Counted from the first letter of the stretch, positions 42,935-51,182 are shown. The stretch is 64,000 nt of DNA from Geobacter sp. (GCA_003574885.1 PJFC01000008.1:1-64000); one strand, 5' to 3'. Numbers and translations: made by a program. The notes: generated by a model from the sequence alone, not told the origin.

Positions 42935-43765
42935 ATGAGCATAGAAAACAATGCATCTAAAATCCTTACTTTCCTTTATACCAAGGGGACGCGTGGCTTT
43001 TGCGATGGAGATGAAGTCGCAACAGAAACAGGTCTTTCTCCCTCCGATATAAACGATGCAATCGAAATTCTAGAAAGCAACGGCTATGTTGAATTGCTTA
43101 AATTCCTCGGAACGGCACCGTATCGCTTTGGGCAAGCGGCAATAACATCTCATGGAAGATTTGCAGTGGAGCAAGCGCAGAGTCTGTCAGATCAGAAAAC
43201 TGAAATCCAACCAGCACTCAAGAGAACCCCTGATCCAATTGGATCACCGTATGGATTTCTTGACGAGGACTGGGAATATATCACCGAAGAACGAGAGAAC
43301 AGTTCAAAACTTAAAGTTGTATTTGGTTACCAATTTAAATCAGACCATTACGATTCCTTGAAGCTGGGCGATAACATTAAACAGGCATTTATCAATGCAG
43401 TTAATACATACAATAAAGATCCAAAATCTATACAAGTATTGCTAGACTTTGTTCAACTTGGGGCTGGTTTTGGTGAGCATGTTTTCAATGAAATAGCGAG
43501 GGACATCATTTCCGCAGATATTGCTGTGTTTGACACGTCAGACCTTAACCCAAATGTAATGCTCGAAATGGGGGTCGCGCTGACTTGGGGTGTTAGAGTG
43601 CTTCCGATAAGGAGCAGCAATTGCCCACCACCTCCGTCTGATATATCTGGTCAAACCTGGGCAGCGTATAAACCACATTCTGACGCAAATGAGTTCGAAG
43701 ACAACACCTTTGAAAGCAAGCTCAATAGAATGGTTAAGAGAGCCGCTCAAAAGAAAGTAAGATAG
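42935..43765 (+). CDS. Cassette ORF 7: winged-helix + TIR-like nucleotide-binding protein
   Basis: 276 residues, ATG with GAGGTGA upstream. Residues 1-70 look like a winged helix (SKILTFLYTKGTRGFCDGDEVA...). Residues about 125-250 are TIR/NDT-like: LKVVFGYQFKSDHYD at the first strand, ISADIAVFDTSDLNPNVMLE and MGVALTWGVRVLPIRS, i.e. the NPNVxxEMG block of nucleoside-deoxyribosyltransferase-like and TIR-like effectors, with the Glu expected to be catalytic. Such domains cleave NAD or nucleosides and act in anti-phage defence in other systems. Defence is an inference here. Confidence 0.65.
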   Translation: MSIENNASKILTFLYTKGTRGFCDGDEVATETGLSPSDINDAIEILESNGYVELLKFLGTAPYRFGQAAITSHGRFAVEQAQSLSDQKTEIQPALKRTPDPIGSPYGFLDEDWEYITEERENSSKLKVVFGYQFKSDHYDSLKLGDNIKQAFINAVNTYNKDPKSIQVLLDFVQLGAGFGEHVFNEIARDIISADIAVFDTSDLNPNVMLEMGVALTWGVRVLPIRSSNCPPPPSDISGQTWAAYKPHSDANEFEDNTFESKLNRMVKRAAQKKVR

Positions 43766-43902
43766 ATCGAACAAGGGCGTAGACCGGGCTTGGGGTCAAG
43801 TCTTGAAAAGTTAGTTTCTGGACGCTTAAGCCCACCAAAAGTTATATTTCAAGACCTGACCCTCTCCCCTGTATAGTCAGGTGATTTTCCACACCGTTAG
43901 AT
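43766..43902 (+). repeat. attC-like site 7, interrupted
   Basis: The left part ATCGAACAAGGGCGTAGACC resembles an R''-L'' half (worn), and the right part ends in R' GTTAGAT (43896-43902). A 71-base inverted repeat lies between. Without it the site would be about 66 bases. Confidence 0.55.
43792..43862. repeat. REP-like inverted repeat inserted in attC 7
   Basis: GGGGTCAAGTCTTGAAA (43792-43808) and TTTCAAGACCTGACCC (43847-43862) are inverted ends. The GGTCAGGTCTTGAAA motif is known to me as a common intergenic palindrome of REP/RAYT type; no transposase is present. Confidence 0.65.
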
Positions 43903-43903
43903 A

Positions 43904-44242
43904 ATGGATAAAGAAATGGATGATATCCTACAAGTTGAAAAGCAGAAGAATGATGAACAGCGAAAGAAGCAAAAGAGACTCATGCGTGGAGTTGCGATTT
44001 GCATCTTTGCACTGATTGTTGGACTCGGCGCAATCTCACTGTTATCGCTCTCAAAAGATTTATCTAAATTGAACATGATGAAGTTTTCTATAATCCTTGT
44101 TGTCTTTGCAGGGCTCTCGGGCCTAATCGAATATATAAAGAAGAGGAAATTTGGCAGTTCTCGATCAGCCGCAACCGAAATCATTCACGTACTTATTTTT
44201 ATACTAATGTCACTTTCGATGGCTTATTTAATCAAATATTGA
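43904..44242 (+). CDS. Cassette ORF 8: small membrane protein
   Basis: 112 residues; the ATG is two bases after attC 7. Charged, coiled-coil-like start (EVEKQKNDEQRKKQKR), then three hydrophobic segments (GVAICIFALIVGLGAISLL; FSIILVVFAGLSGLIEYI; IIHVLIFILMSLSMAYLI). No known domain. Confidence 0.6.
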   Translation: MDKEMDDILQVEKQKNDEQRKKQKRLMRGVAICIFALIVGLGAISLLSLSKDLSKLNMMKFSIILVVFAGLSGLIEYIKKRKFGSSRSAATEIIHVLIFILMSLSMAYLIKY

Positions 44243-44249
44243 ATGAAGT

Positions 44250-44303
44250 ATCTAACAAGACGGTTGCACGTGAGAGACCACGTGACCCGCCTAGCCGTTG
44301 AAG
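44250..44303 (+). repeat. attC-like site 8
   Basis: R'' ATCTAAC (44250-44256) matches the consensus; the right box GTTGAAG (44297-44303) is near. Inner arms TGCACGTGAG/CACGTGACC. 54 bases. Confidence 0.7.
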
Positions 44304-44312
44304 GATTAAATT

Positions 44313-45038
44313 ATGAGACCAATAGAAATACTCAAAAAAGCCGAAGGCTTCAAATTCACATCCGAGGACGGTGACACTGATGAAATTGAATTGCTCCCAC
44401 CACTCACCCCCGATGAAATAGAAAAATTACAGGCAAAATTGCCGTGCAGAATTCCCGAAGAAATACGAGAACTTTTATCCTTCTGCCGTGGGTTTGACGG
44501 AGTTTTAGAATCAATCGATTTTTCTGGTCTTTCGGGTGGCTTTGGAATGGAGGAGATCTTCCCGCATGCCCTTCCCATTGCTCATGACGGCTTTGGAAAC
44601 TATTGGATAATCGATTTAACCAAAGACTCAACAACATGGGGACCAATTTACTTCGCCTGCCATGATGCCCCTGTAATTGTATTTCAAACAGACTCGTTTT
44701 CTCATTTCATCGAAGAAGCACTCCGGCTCGGAAATGCGCCATGGAAAGGCGAAATTGATGATGTGCATGAAGAGCACCATCATCGAATCTGGAAAGAAAA
44801 CCCCGGGACACTGACTTATGAGCAATGTCTCAGTTCGGGAGATGCTGACCTTGCTGCCTTCGCGGAGTCTTTAGGTCAGAAATACCTATTCATCGACATG
44901 CGCAATCCAAAGATCGGTGACGGTTTCTCTTGGGGACGATATGGTGCGAAAACGGTAAACAAAAGATATGGAGACAAACGGATCTTTGCTTATGAAGTCC
45001 GACCTTCATTTTTACAGCGTCTCTTCGGTAAGAAGTAG
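44313..45038 (+). CDS. Cassette ORF 9: SMI1/KNR4 (SUKH) family protein
   Basis: 241 residues. SUKH pattern: LTPDEIEKLQAKLPCRIPEEIRELLSFCRGFDG at the start, then FPHALPIAHDGFGNYWIIDL (the core G-D-G-x-G-N-x-W/Y strand) and a Y-F-A-C-H-D-A-P strand with FSHFIEEAL. SUKH proteins are mostly immunity proteins against polymorphic nuclease toxins. No toxin partner is encoded nearby, so it may be an orphan immunity gene captured as a cassette. Confidence 0.8.
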   Translation: MRPIEILKKAEGFKFTSEDGDTDEIELLPPLTPDEIEKLQAKLPCRIPEEIRELLSFCRGFDGVLESIDFSGLSGGFGMEEIFPHALPIAHDGFGNYWIIDLTKDSTTWGPIYFACHDAPVIVFQTDSFSHFIEEALRLGNAPWKGEIDDVHEEHHHRIWKENPGTLTYEQCLSSGDADLAAFAESLGQKYLFIDMRNPKIGDGFSWGRYGAKTVNKRYGDKRIFAYEVRPSFLQRLFGKK

Positions 45039-45042
45039 AAGC

Positions 45043-45110
45043 CTCCAACCAGGCCCTCAGAGCAGACCGGGCAAGAACCGCCCAGCAGCTCAAGGCCCAA
45101 GCCGTTATGC
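45043..45110 (+). repeat. attC-like site 9
   Basis: R'' CTCCAAC (45043-45049), R' GTTATGC (45104-45110), inner arms GACCGGGC/GCCCAG and AGGCCCTCAG/CTCAAGGCCC. 68 bases. Confidence 0.75.
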
Positions 45111-45121
45111 CAGGAAAGAAA

Positions 45122-45433
45122 ATGAAAAAAGAAAATTTGGGAATTGTTCTGATATCTGCAATTTCGGTTTCCTTCATAATTGGAACTGTTCTCCAGATTT
45201 CAAACTTGGAAACCACAAATTACGGAATTTTTGAAAGCATATTTCTTGCCCTTGCAATTGTATCAGCTTCAAGTGGAGTTTTGCTGTGGGGGATATGCCT
45301 ATGGGACTGCCTGGGAAATAAAGAAATAAAAGCTCCGTACTGGGTGTTTGCAGCTCTATTTTTCTTCAACTGGGTAGCATCAATAATCTATTTTTTCAAA
45401 GTTATTTATCCAAGAAATAAGATAAAGGCATAA
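45122..45433 (+). CDS. Cassette ORF 10: small membrane protein
   Basis: 103 residues from the ATG at 45122 (AGGAAAG upstream); an ATG inside attC 9 at 45107 is less likely. Three hydrophobic helices (LGIVLISAISVSFIIGTVL; FLALAIVSASSGVLLWGICL; WVFAALFFFNWVASIIYFF). No known domain; membrane proteins of this size are common in cassette arrays. Confidence 0.65.
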   Translation: MKKENLGIVLISAISVSFIIGTVLQISNLETTNYGIFESIFLALAIVSASSGVLLWGICLWDCLGNKEIKAPYWVFAALFFFNWVASIIYFFKVIYPRNKIKA

Positions 45434-45505
45434 CAAGGCGCTCAGACCGTGAACGGACAAGAAACCGCCCGTCAGGTCACGCGCCGGCCCGGCCATGCCC
45501 TTGTG
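45428..45505 (+). repeat. attC-like site 10, right box degraded
   Basis: R'' GCATAAC (45428-45434) overlaps the stop of ORF 10. Inner arms GACCGTG.../CACGCGCC and CGGACAAGAAACCGCCCG pair. The right box is no longer GTTRRRY; GGCCATGCC may be its remnant. Confidence 0.6.
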
Positions 45506-45513
45506 AGGACAAC

Positions 45514-45831
45514 ATGAAGACAATAAAGAGAATAATAACGATTGTCGTGCTGTGTGCGGTAGTTGCACCCCATGGACTGTTGCACGCAGCCGGAAAGCCG
45601 GCCGAAGGATATGTGCCCGATTCAGCGACCGCCATCGCGATTGCGGTTGCCGTCTGGGTACCGATCTATGGGAAAGAACGAGTAGAAGGAAAAAAGCCGT
45701 TCAAAGCGATCCTCAAGGACGGAATCTGGCAGGTGAGGGGTTCCCTCCCCCACGGGTGGAAAGGTGGCGTGCCGGAGGCTGAGATCAGTAAAGACGATGG
45801 CCGAATCCTTCGGGTAAGCCACAGGAAATAG
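45514..45831 (+). CDS. Cassette ORF 11: NTF2-fold immunity-like protein
   Basis: 105 residues, ATG with GAGG upstream. Signal peptide (MKTIKRIITIVVLCAVVAPHGLLHA). The mature protein, GYVPDSATAIAIAVAVWVPIYGKE, then KPFKAILKDGIWQVRGSLP and GGVPEAEISKDDGRIL, is a good match to the NTF2-fold immunity protein family (YbbC/YhhH type). An orphan immunity protein, like the SUKH protein upstream. Higher GC than the other cassette ORFs. Confidence 0.8.
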   Translation: MKTIKRIITIVVLCAVVAPHGLLHAAGKPAEGYVPDSATAIAIAVAVWVPIYGKERVEGKKPFKAILKDGIWQVRGSLPHGWKGGVPEAEISKDDGRILRVSHRK

Positions 45832-45832
45832 T

Positions 45833-45879
45833 CCCTCATAATGCCGTCAGGTTTCAGCCTCAGTCCTGGCCCGTTAAAC
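45833..45879 (+). repeat. Possible attC remnant 11 at the right border
   Basis: Right box GTTAAAC (45873-45879) fits GTTRRRY, and GTCAGGTTTCAG/CTCAGTCCTG can pair weakly; the left box CATAATG is worn. Tentative. Confidence 0.35.
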
Positions 45880-45893
45880 ACAAAGGCACCACC

Positions 45894-46844
45894 ATGAAAC
45901 CAAACAACCTCCTCATCCATCTCAATAACGACATCGACGCCTTTGCCTTCAAGCCCCGTCACCTCGACCAGCTTCGCGCGGCGCTCCCCGATACACCCAT
46001 CACTGTGGCACGGGACACCGATGACTTCCTGGCCCGCCTCCCCGACGCGGAATGCGTCCTTGCCTGGCGGTTCAAGGCGGAGTGGTACGAAAACGCCCCG
46101 AAACTGCGGGCGCTGTTTACCCCCGCCGCCGGCCACGACTGGGTCGATGAAGACCCTTCCGGCCGGGTGATGACCCGCTATGGCACCTTCCACGGCCGCA
46201 TCATGCGGGAGAGCCTCCTCTCCATGATGCTCCATTTCAACCGGCGCATCGGCAGATCACTGGACGACCAGAAGAACAGGGTCTGGGGACGGATGGGGTA
46301 CAGCGACTGCGTGGCGCTCTTCCGTCAGCAGGTGCTCATCGTCGGTTTCGGTGCCTTGGGAAAGTCCGTCGCTGAACTATTGAAGGCGTTCGGGGCCGGG
46401 GTTACAGGGGTCAAGCGGAGCGTGGAAGGGTATGCGGCCCCCTCTGTGGTTGACAGGGTCGTCACGTTCGACCGGCTGGAGGAGGAACTGCCTCAAGCCG
46501 ATCACGTGGTACTGCTCCTGCCGGGGGGCGGGGAAACTGACGGTATTTTCACGACACGGCATTTCAGCGCTATGAAGCAGGGAGCCTGTCTCTATAACCT
46601 GGGGCGGGGGAACTGCTACCGGGAGAAGGACCTGCTGCATGCACTGCATGACGGTCCGCTGGCAGGGGCGGGACTGGACGTCTTCGCCGACGAGCCGCTC
46701 CCTCCCGAATCCCCCCTGTGGCAGGAACCGAAGGTGCTGATCACCCCCCATTCCAGCGCCATCAGCCAGGAGTATATCGACCTCTTCATCGAGGAACTGC
46801 TCGGGGTCCTCCGTCAGGCCGACCCCCTCACCGCCATCCCCTAA
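45894..46844 (+). CDS. D-isomer-specific 2-hydroxyacid dehydrogenase
   Basis: 316 residues. NAD-binding GFGALGKSVAELLKAFGAG (about 150), VVLLLPGGGETDG, the conserved Arg region (NLGRGNCYREKDL), Glu in DVFADEPLPPESPLW and His in ITPHSSAIS: the full catalytic set of the family. The FTPAAGHDWVD stretch suits the formate dehydrogenase-like/phosphoglycerate dehydrogenase superfamily; substrate unknown. High GC, so it belongs to the host backbone rather than to the cassette array. Confidence 0.88.
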   Translation: MKPNNLLIHLNNDIDAFAFKPRHLDQLRAALPDTPITVARDTDDFLARLPDAECVLAWRFKAEWYENAPKLRALFTPAAGHDWVDEDPSGRVMTRYGTFHGRIMRESLLSMMLHFNRRIGRSLDDQKNRVWGRMGYSDCVALFRQQVLIVGFGALGKSVAELLKAFGAGVTGVKRSVEGYAAPSVVDRVVTFDRLEEELPQADHVVLLLPGGGETDGIFTTRHFSAMKQGACLYNLGRGNCYREKDLLHALHDGPLAGAGLDVFADEPLPPESPLWQEPKVLITPHSSAISQEYIDLFIEELLGVLRQADPLTAIP

Positions 46845-46859
46845 GGACAAGGAGCCGTT

Positions 46860-47276
46860 ATGGCAAACGACGACAGCAAGAACCTGGACCTCCTCTCAAC
46901 TTTTCATTACGTCGTGGCGGGGATCACCGCCCTGTTTTCCTGCATGCCATTCATCCACGTGTTCATCGGCATCGCGACGCTCACGGGAAAGGTCATCACC
47001 TGCGACAAGAACGCCGGACCACCGGAAGCGCTCTTCGGCTGGCTGTTCATCATTATGGGCTCAGTTTTCATCCTGCTCGGTTGGAGCCTCGCCGTCTGCA
47101 TGTTCATCGCGGGCAAAAAGCTGAAAAGCCGCAAAAGCAGGATGTTCTGCGTAGTGATAGCAGCCATAGAATGCATGTTCATGCCGTTTGGCACCGTGCT
47201 TGGTGTCTTCACCCTCATCTTGCTCAACAAGGATTCGGTAAAGGAACTCTTCGCACAATCGGAGACGACGAATTGA
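46860..47276 (+). CDS. Membrane protein, unknown function
   Basis: 138 residues, ATG at 46860 with AAGGAG upstream, 15 bases after the dehydrogenase stop. Two helices near the ends of the first half (YVVAGITALFSCMPFIHVFIGI; LFGWLFIIMGSVFILLGWSL) and others later (MFCVVIAAIECMFMPFGTVLGVF). No recognised domain. Probably co-transcribed with the dehydrogenase. Confidence 0.7.
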   Translation: MANDDSKNLDLLSTFHYVVAGITALFSCMPFIHVFIGIATLTGKVITCDKNAGPPEALFGWLFIIMGSVFILLGWSLAVCMFIAGKKLKSRKSRMFCVVIAAIECMFMPFGTVLGVFTLILLNKDSVKELFAQSETTN

Positions 47277-47333
47277 CGTCAAGCCAATGCACCAGTGATT
47301 CACCTTGCAGACGATGAGAGCACGAATGGAATG

Positions 47334-50300
47334 TTACAGGGTAAACAGGAAGGTCGCACCCTTGCCCGGAGTCCCTTCAGCCAGGATCTGGCCGCCGTGG
47401 CGTCGGATGATCCGCTCGACCGTGGCGAGGCCGATACCGTGGCCCTTGAATTGGCCAGCTCCGGGAAGACGCTGGAAAGGGATGAAAAGCTTCTTCGCAT
47501 CTGCCATATCGAAACCTGTCCCGTTGTCTCGTACGAAAAACGTCTCTTTCCCGTCCATATCGGTCACGCCGAATTCGATGACAGCTTCCTCCCGGGTAGA
47601 GGTATACTTCCAGGCGTTACCGATGAGATTTTCCAGTACCACTTTCAGCAGCTTCGCATCACCATTCGCCGAAATCCCGTCGGCTATCCGGAACGTTGCC
47701 CGGCGCTCCGGTTCGGTGAAAGCCAGTCCAGCGGCCACCGCATGTGCAATCAGGCTGAGGTCAACGGTTTCCCGAAGCAGTTCGCCGCGAGTGACAAATG
47801 AGAGCTTGAGCAGTGCATCGATGAGCCCGTTCATATGCAGGGCTCCGTCCTGAACCTCCTGCAGGTACCCCTGGCATTGCTCATTCAGGTCATTACCGCA
47901 TACCTCCCGGATGACCTGGCAGTAGCCGCTGATGACCGTCAGGGGCTTGCGCAGGTCATGGGAAACCGAATAGCTGAACGTTTCCATCTCCCGGTTGGCG
48001 TTCTCCAGATCGATGGTCCTTGCCATCAGGTCAGTATTCAGCTTTTCAATTTCCCCCTGGGCCCGCTTCCGCTCCGTCACGTCGGTGAGGACGGCCAACG
48101 AACGGACGATCTTCCCCTCGTCGTTCCTTTCGCTTGAAGAGGTAAGGAGAACATCAATGATCTCGCCGTTCTTCTTCACCATCTGGTACGGCACATCCTT
48201 GCAGGAACCGGTCCGGAAAAACTCGGGCAGGACGACCTCTTCGGCGTAGCGCCGGGATTCTTCCGTGAGGAATTCTGATGTCTTCCGGCCGAGCACCTCG
48301 CTTTTTTCGTAGCCGAGCGTTTCGAGCCAGTAATTGCTGACACTGACAATCTTCCAGTCGTGATCGATGGAATGGATCATGACCGGAGTCTCTTGATAGA
48401 GGCTGCGATAGCGCTCTTCGCTCCGGCGCAGCTCTTCCTCCGCCTTCTTGCGGGCGGTAATGTCGTTAGCCAGACTCAAAAGACATCGTTCTCCGTCGAT
48501 TTCGATGATCTCCGCCGAATAGAGACAGGTCAATTCAGCCCCTGATTTGTTTCTGAAAACGATCTCCAGATTACGCACCTTTTCCCCATCAGCCAGCATC
48601 CGCAGCACCCTGGCCCGGTCTTCCGGATTCCAGGTATGGAGATCCAGGGAAGAACGGCCTATCACCTCGTCGCGCCGGTACCCTATCACCCTTTCGTATG
48701 CCTCATTGATCTCAAGGTACCGCCCGTCTTCAACAGAAGCGATGACGAGAACACTCGGCACGGCCTGGAAGGCCAGGGAGAACTTTTCCTTCTCTTTCTT
48801 CAGCGCCTCTTCGGCACGGCTGTGCTGGATGAGACGCCACATCCCCTGCATGATGAGCGTCAGCTGCTGGACGTCGGTTTCATCGTACTCCCCATCCTTG
48901 TTGCCGACCCCGGCAACGATGACGATCCGTTCGCCGTCGAAAATCGGGACGTTCATGTGGCGTCGTATCTCCACATGCCCCAGTGGATACCCTTTCTTGC
49001 AGGGGTTGGGTGCTGCGTAGTCATTGGTGATAACCGGTTTTCGCTGTCGTACCGCCTCCCCCCAGAGTCCCGTGGCAGACAGAAGGTACTCCCGTGGTTT
49101 GTCGGTAATGGCACATTCCTGCATCGCCTCCCGTGACCAGGAGTACATAGTCAGGAGGGTCTCATCTTCATTGACGAATGCCAGGTAGCCTATCGTGCTT
49201 TTGGCAAGGCGAATCGTTTCTTCCAAGGCAAAATCGGCGATTTCATGGAGAGGCGAAGAACTCATCTCGTTCAGCCGCAGGAGGGTTCTGAGCCTCGATT
49301 CATTCGCGGCCTGCTGCGCCTCCAGGGTCGTAACCATGCGGTTGAACGTCTGCGCCATGACGCCGATCTCGTCGCCGGACTTGATTTCCAGAAGGTTGTG
49401 ACTGCCAAACGACGCCGGCAGCGATTCCACATGCCGGGTGAAGGCGGCCAGCGGTGCAGTGAGGCGTTTCATCAGGAGCCAGGTGATTGCCAGGACGACA
49501 ATGGTGAAGGCCAGTATCGCCATGAGGAAATACTGCCGGGCAGTTTTAAGCGGGGCATAAGCGTCGGCAGAGGGATAGTTGGCAACCAGTATCCATCCGG
49601 TGGTGTGCAAACGGCGGACCGAGGAAATGACCCGTTCCCCTCGTGCGTCCACAGTCTCCCCGCTTCCTTCGAATCCGTTCAGGGCTTTCTCATAGAGGGG
49701 GTTTGCCTCCTGGGGAAGCAGCTTCGTGAGAATTTTGCTCTTGTCAGGGTGGACGATGATGGTACGGTCATGATCGGTCAGGTAGAAGTGGCTGGAATCG
49801 CCGTAGTGGGTGCGGGAGAGGTCGCCAAGAAAATTGGCACCCCAGAGATCGAAACTTCCGCCCAGGATTGCTGTCAGGTTCCCCTGGCGATCGAAGACGG
49901 GGGCAGAGAGGAATATGGCGGGGTGGCCGGGAGTGTGGGAGGAGGTGTAGGGGCGAGAGATTTTGGGTTCTCCGGTTGTTACCGTGTGTTGAAAATACTC
50001 ACGGGATGTCTGGTCATCTCCCCGTCTGCCGGGAATGAAGGGACTTTCGGCAATCAGTTTTCCGTCGCGGGAGATGAGGAACAGGCCATTATCGAAGACT
50101 GAGAGGAGAGCAATGCGGGCATCGAGGAAGCGTTGGGCCCGGTCGGGATGGTGAAGGGTTTCAAGCGGTATTTCGCGCGCTGCCGAGATCAGCGCGTTGT
50201 GAGCCAATCCCAGCTTGTCGTCGATGTTTGCCGCCAGGGATGAGACTGTGGCAAACTGCTGCTGGCTGATGGCCTTTTCCAATGATTGTTCCTGGAAGGA

Positions 50301-50405
50301 AAGGGCACCCCAGGCCAGCAGAACAATCACCACTACGAACAGGGAGGAAACTGCCAGAGCCATCTTGGTTTTCATGCTGAGGTTTTTCATGCAGAGTTTT
50401 TTCAC
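47334..50405 (-). CDS. Hybrid-domain sensor histidine kinase (dCache-HAMP-GAF-PAS-PAS)
   Basis: 1,023 residues, GTG start at 50405. TM1 at about 13-35, a double Cache periplasmic domain at 40-290 (SREYFQHTVTTGEPKISRPY...), TM2 at 293-312, HAMP at 313-365, GAF at about 385-530, two PAS domains at about 550-790 with PAC ends, a coiled coil, HisKA-like SYSVSHDLRKPLTVISGY and a HATPase_c end (NLIGNAWKYTS, DNGTGFD, GIGLATVERIIRRHGG). No receiver domain and no neighbouring regulator, so an orphan kinase. It senses an extracytoplasmic small molecule plus intracellular cues. Confidence 0.92.
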   Translation of the reverse strand: MKKLCMKNLSMKTKMALAVSSLFVVVIVLLAWGALSFQEQSLEKAISQQQFATVSSLAANIDDKLGLAHNALISAAREIPLETLHHPDRAQRFLDARIALLSVFDNGLFLISRDGKLIAESPFIPGRRGDDQTSREYFQHTVTTGEPKISRPYTSSHTPGHPAIFLSAPVFDRQGNLTAILGGSFDLWGANFLGDLSRTHYGDSSHFYLTDHDRTIIVHPDKSKILTKLLPQEANPLYEKALNGFEGSGETVDARGERVISSVRRLHTTGWILVANYPSADAYAPLKTARQYFLMAILAFTIVVLAITWLLMKRLTAPLAAFTRHVESLPASFGSHNLLEIKSGDEIGVMAQTFNRMVTTLEAQQAANESRLRTLLRLNEMSSSPLHEIADFALEETIRLAKSTIGYLAFVNEDETLLTMYSWSREAMQECAITDKPREYLLSATGLWGEAVRQRKPVITNDYAAPNPCKKGYPLGHVEIRRHMNVPIFDGERIVIVAGVGNKDGEYDETDVQQLTLIMQGMWRLIQHSRAEEALKKEKEKFSLAFQAVPSVLVIASVEDGRYLEINEAYERVIGYRRDEVIGRSSLDLHTWNPEDRARVLRMLADGEKVRNLEIVFRNKSGAELTCLYSAEIIEIDGERCLLSLANDITARKKAEEELRRSEERYRSLYQETPVMIHSIDHDWKIVSVSNYWLETLGYEKSEVLGRKTSEFLTEESRRYAEEVVLPEFFRTGSCKDVPYQMVKKNGEIIDVLLTSSSERNDEGKIVRSLAVLTDVTERKRAQGEIEKLNTDLMARTIDLENANREMETFSYSVSHDLRKPLTVISGYCQVIREVCGNDLNEQCQGYLQEVQDGALHMNGLIDALLKLSFVTRGELLRETVDLSLIAHAVAAGLAFTEPERRATFRIADGISANGDAKLLKVVLENLIGNAWKYTSTREEAVIEFGVTDMDGKETFFVRDNGTGFDMADAKKLFIPFQRLPGAGQFKGHGIGLATVERIIRRHGGQILAEGTPGKGATFLFTL

Positions 50406-50613
50406 GTCGCATCGACTCCGGATGAGTCAGAATATAGCAAGGTGATAAACTATAGCAGGAAATAAACGGATTTTCATACTAAATGCCACGTTTTTCCCGT
50501 GGCCAAGGCTGGACTGTTCCGGCGTGAACGCGATCGCAAGCCCAAAATCCTGTAATTACAGGAATGTTAATTAATCAACGGCAACTGGAACTGCCGGCCT
50601 CAGGCATTCCCCT

Positions 50614-50769
50614 GAGACAGTTCCTCCTTGACTCCCGCCCTGCCGAGGTTTACAAAAGTCACATCCTTCTGAATACCTCCCTGTGTGGGAGCGCACCATG
50701 AGCAGGCACCTGTAATACATTCAAACCGCCCATACCGGCACTAAACCGGCAGGACGGTTTTTTTTTGCG
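50614..50769 (+). ncRNA. Candidate small RNA, family copy 1
   Basis: Promoter-like TTGACT (near 50628) and TTTACAAAAG, then a conserved block GGGAGCGCACCATGAGCAGG, and a terminator (AAACCGCCCATACCGG...CCGG..ACGGTTTTTTTTT, 50723-50766). About 155 bases, in the intergenic region between the kinase start and the flavoprotein stop. Two close copies at 51442 and 53494. Confidence 0.6.
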
Positions 50770-50810
50770 TTGGGACAAAAAAGTACCTGCCCTCCGTAAA
50801 CTTTTTTAAA

Positions 50811-51182
50811 TTACCAGGTTTGAGTGACAGACTCTGGTGTTACCGCCACCGTGGCGCGCAACCAATCGAATTTTGCCTTCAGCAGATCAAAATCCGGTCC
50901 GGAGGTTACGAACTCGGCCTTCCCCTTGATCAGGAAACCGGCGCCCGGGCCATGCAGTCCCTGCACTTTGCTGCTTCCCAGGGTAATCAGTACTTCGGGG
51001 CTGAAGGCAATATTCGCCTCGGTGCGATGCATGTAACCGGCGGGAATCAGCAAGCGGCCGTCGGCGGATATGCGCACGTAACTGTTCCACGTGTTGACCA
51101 TGTGCGGCCCATCCTGGCCCAGAGTAGCGATGGCAACGATGCCGTCCTGTTTCAGTATTTCCAGCAGTTTTTCGGGAATCAT
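50811..51182 (-). CDS. Pyridoxamine 5'-phosphate oxidase-family flavoprotein
   Basis: 123 residues with the split-barrel FMN-binding fold: KQDGIVAIATLGQDGPHMVNTWNSYV and RLLIPAGYMHRTEANIAFSPEVLITLGS. The FMN-binding pattern for family members is short and no known substrate residues are distinguishable. GGAGGTAGTACC precedes the ATG at 51182. Stand-alone gene flanked by two candidate sRNA copies. Confidence 0.85.
   Translation of the reverse strand: MIPEKLLEILKQDGIVAIATLGQDGPHMVNTWNSYVRISADGRLLIPAGYMHRTEANIAFSPEVLITLGSSKVQGLHGPGAGFLIKGKAEFVTSGPDFDLLKAKFDWLRATVAVTPESVTQTW

Larger units (their letters stand above)
39599..45879 (+). mobile_element. Integron-type gene cassette array without integrase (CALIN)
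   Basis: Eleven to twelve small ORFs, all on the plus strand and AT-richer than the flanks, alternate with palindromic spacers of 53-71 bases. Spacers start with boxes such as GCCCAAC, ACCTAAC, GCATAAC, ATCTAAC and end with GTTGGGC, GTTGGAC, GTTAGGC, GTTATGC, GTTAGAT, as attC R'' and R' boxes do. ORF stops lie at or within the next attC, and starts follow within about 10-20 bases, as in integron cassettes. No tyrosine recombinase is encoded in the window. The cargo has no homology among neighbours. Left border is the palindrome array, right border the dehydrogenase gene. Confidence 0.85.

Noticed and set aside
39179-45879. CRISPR array in the repeat-rich region
   Set aside because: The palindromes differ in sequence and length and are separated by ORFs; there are no regular identical repeats with short unique spacers and no cas genes.
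45894-46844. Dehydrogenase gene as the last cassette
   Set aside because: High GC, chromosomal codon use, and no attC-like site after it (46845-46859).
50690-50720. Small peptide gene starting at the ATG of the sRNA modules
   Set aside because: The ATGAGCAG start is conserved but the following codons are not; copy 1 stops after five codons.
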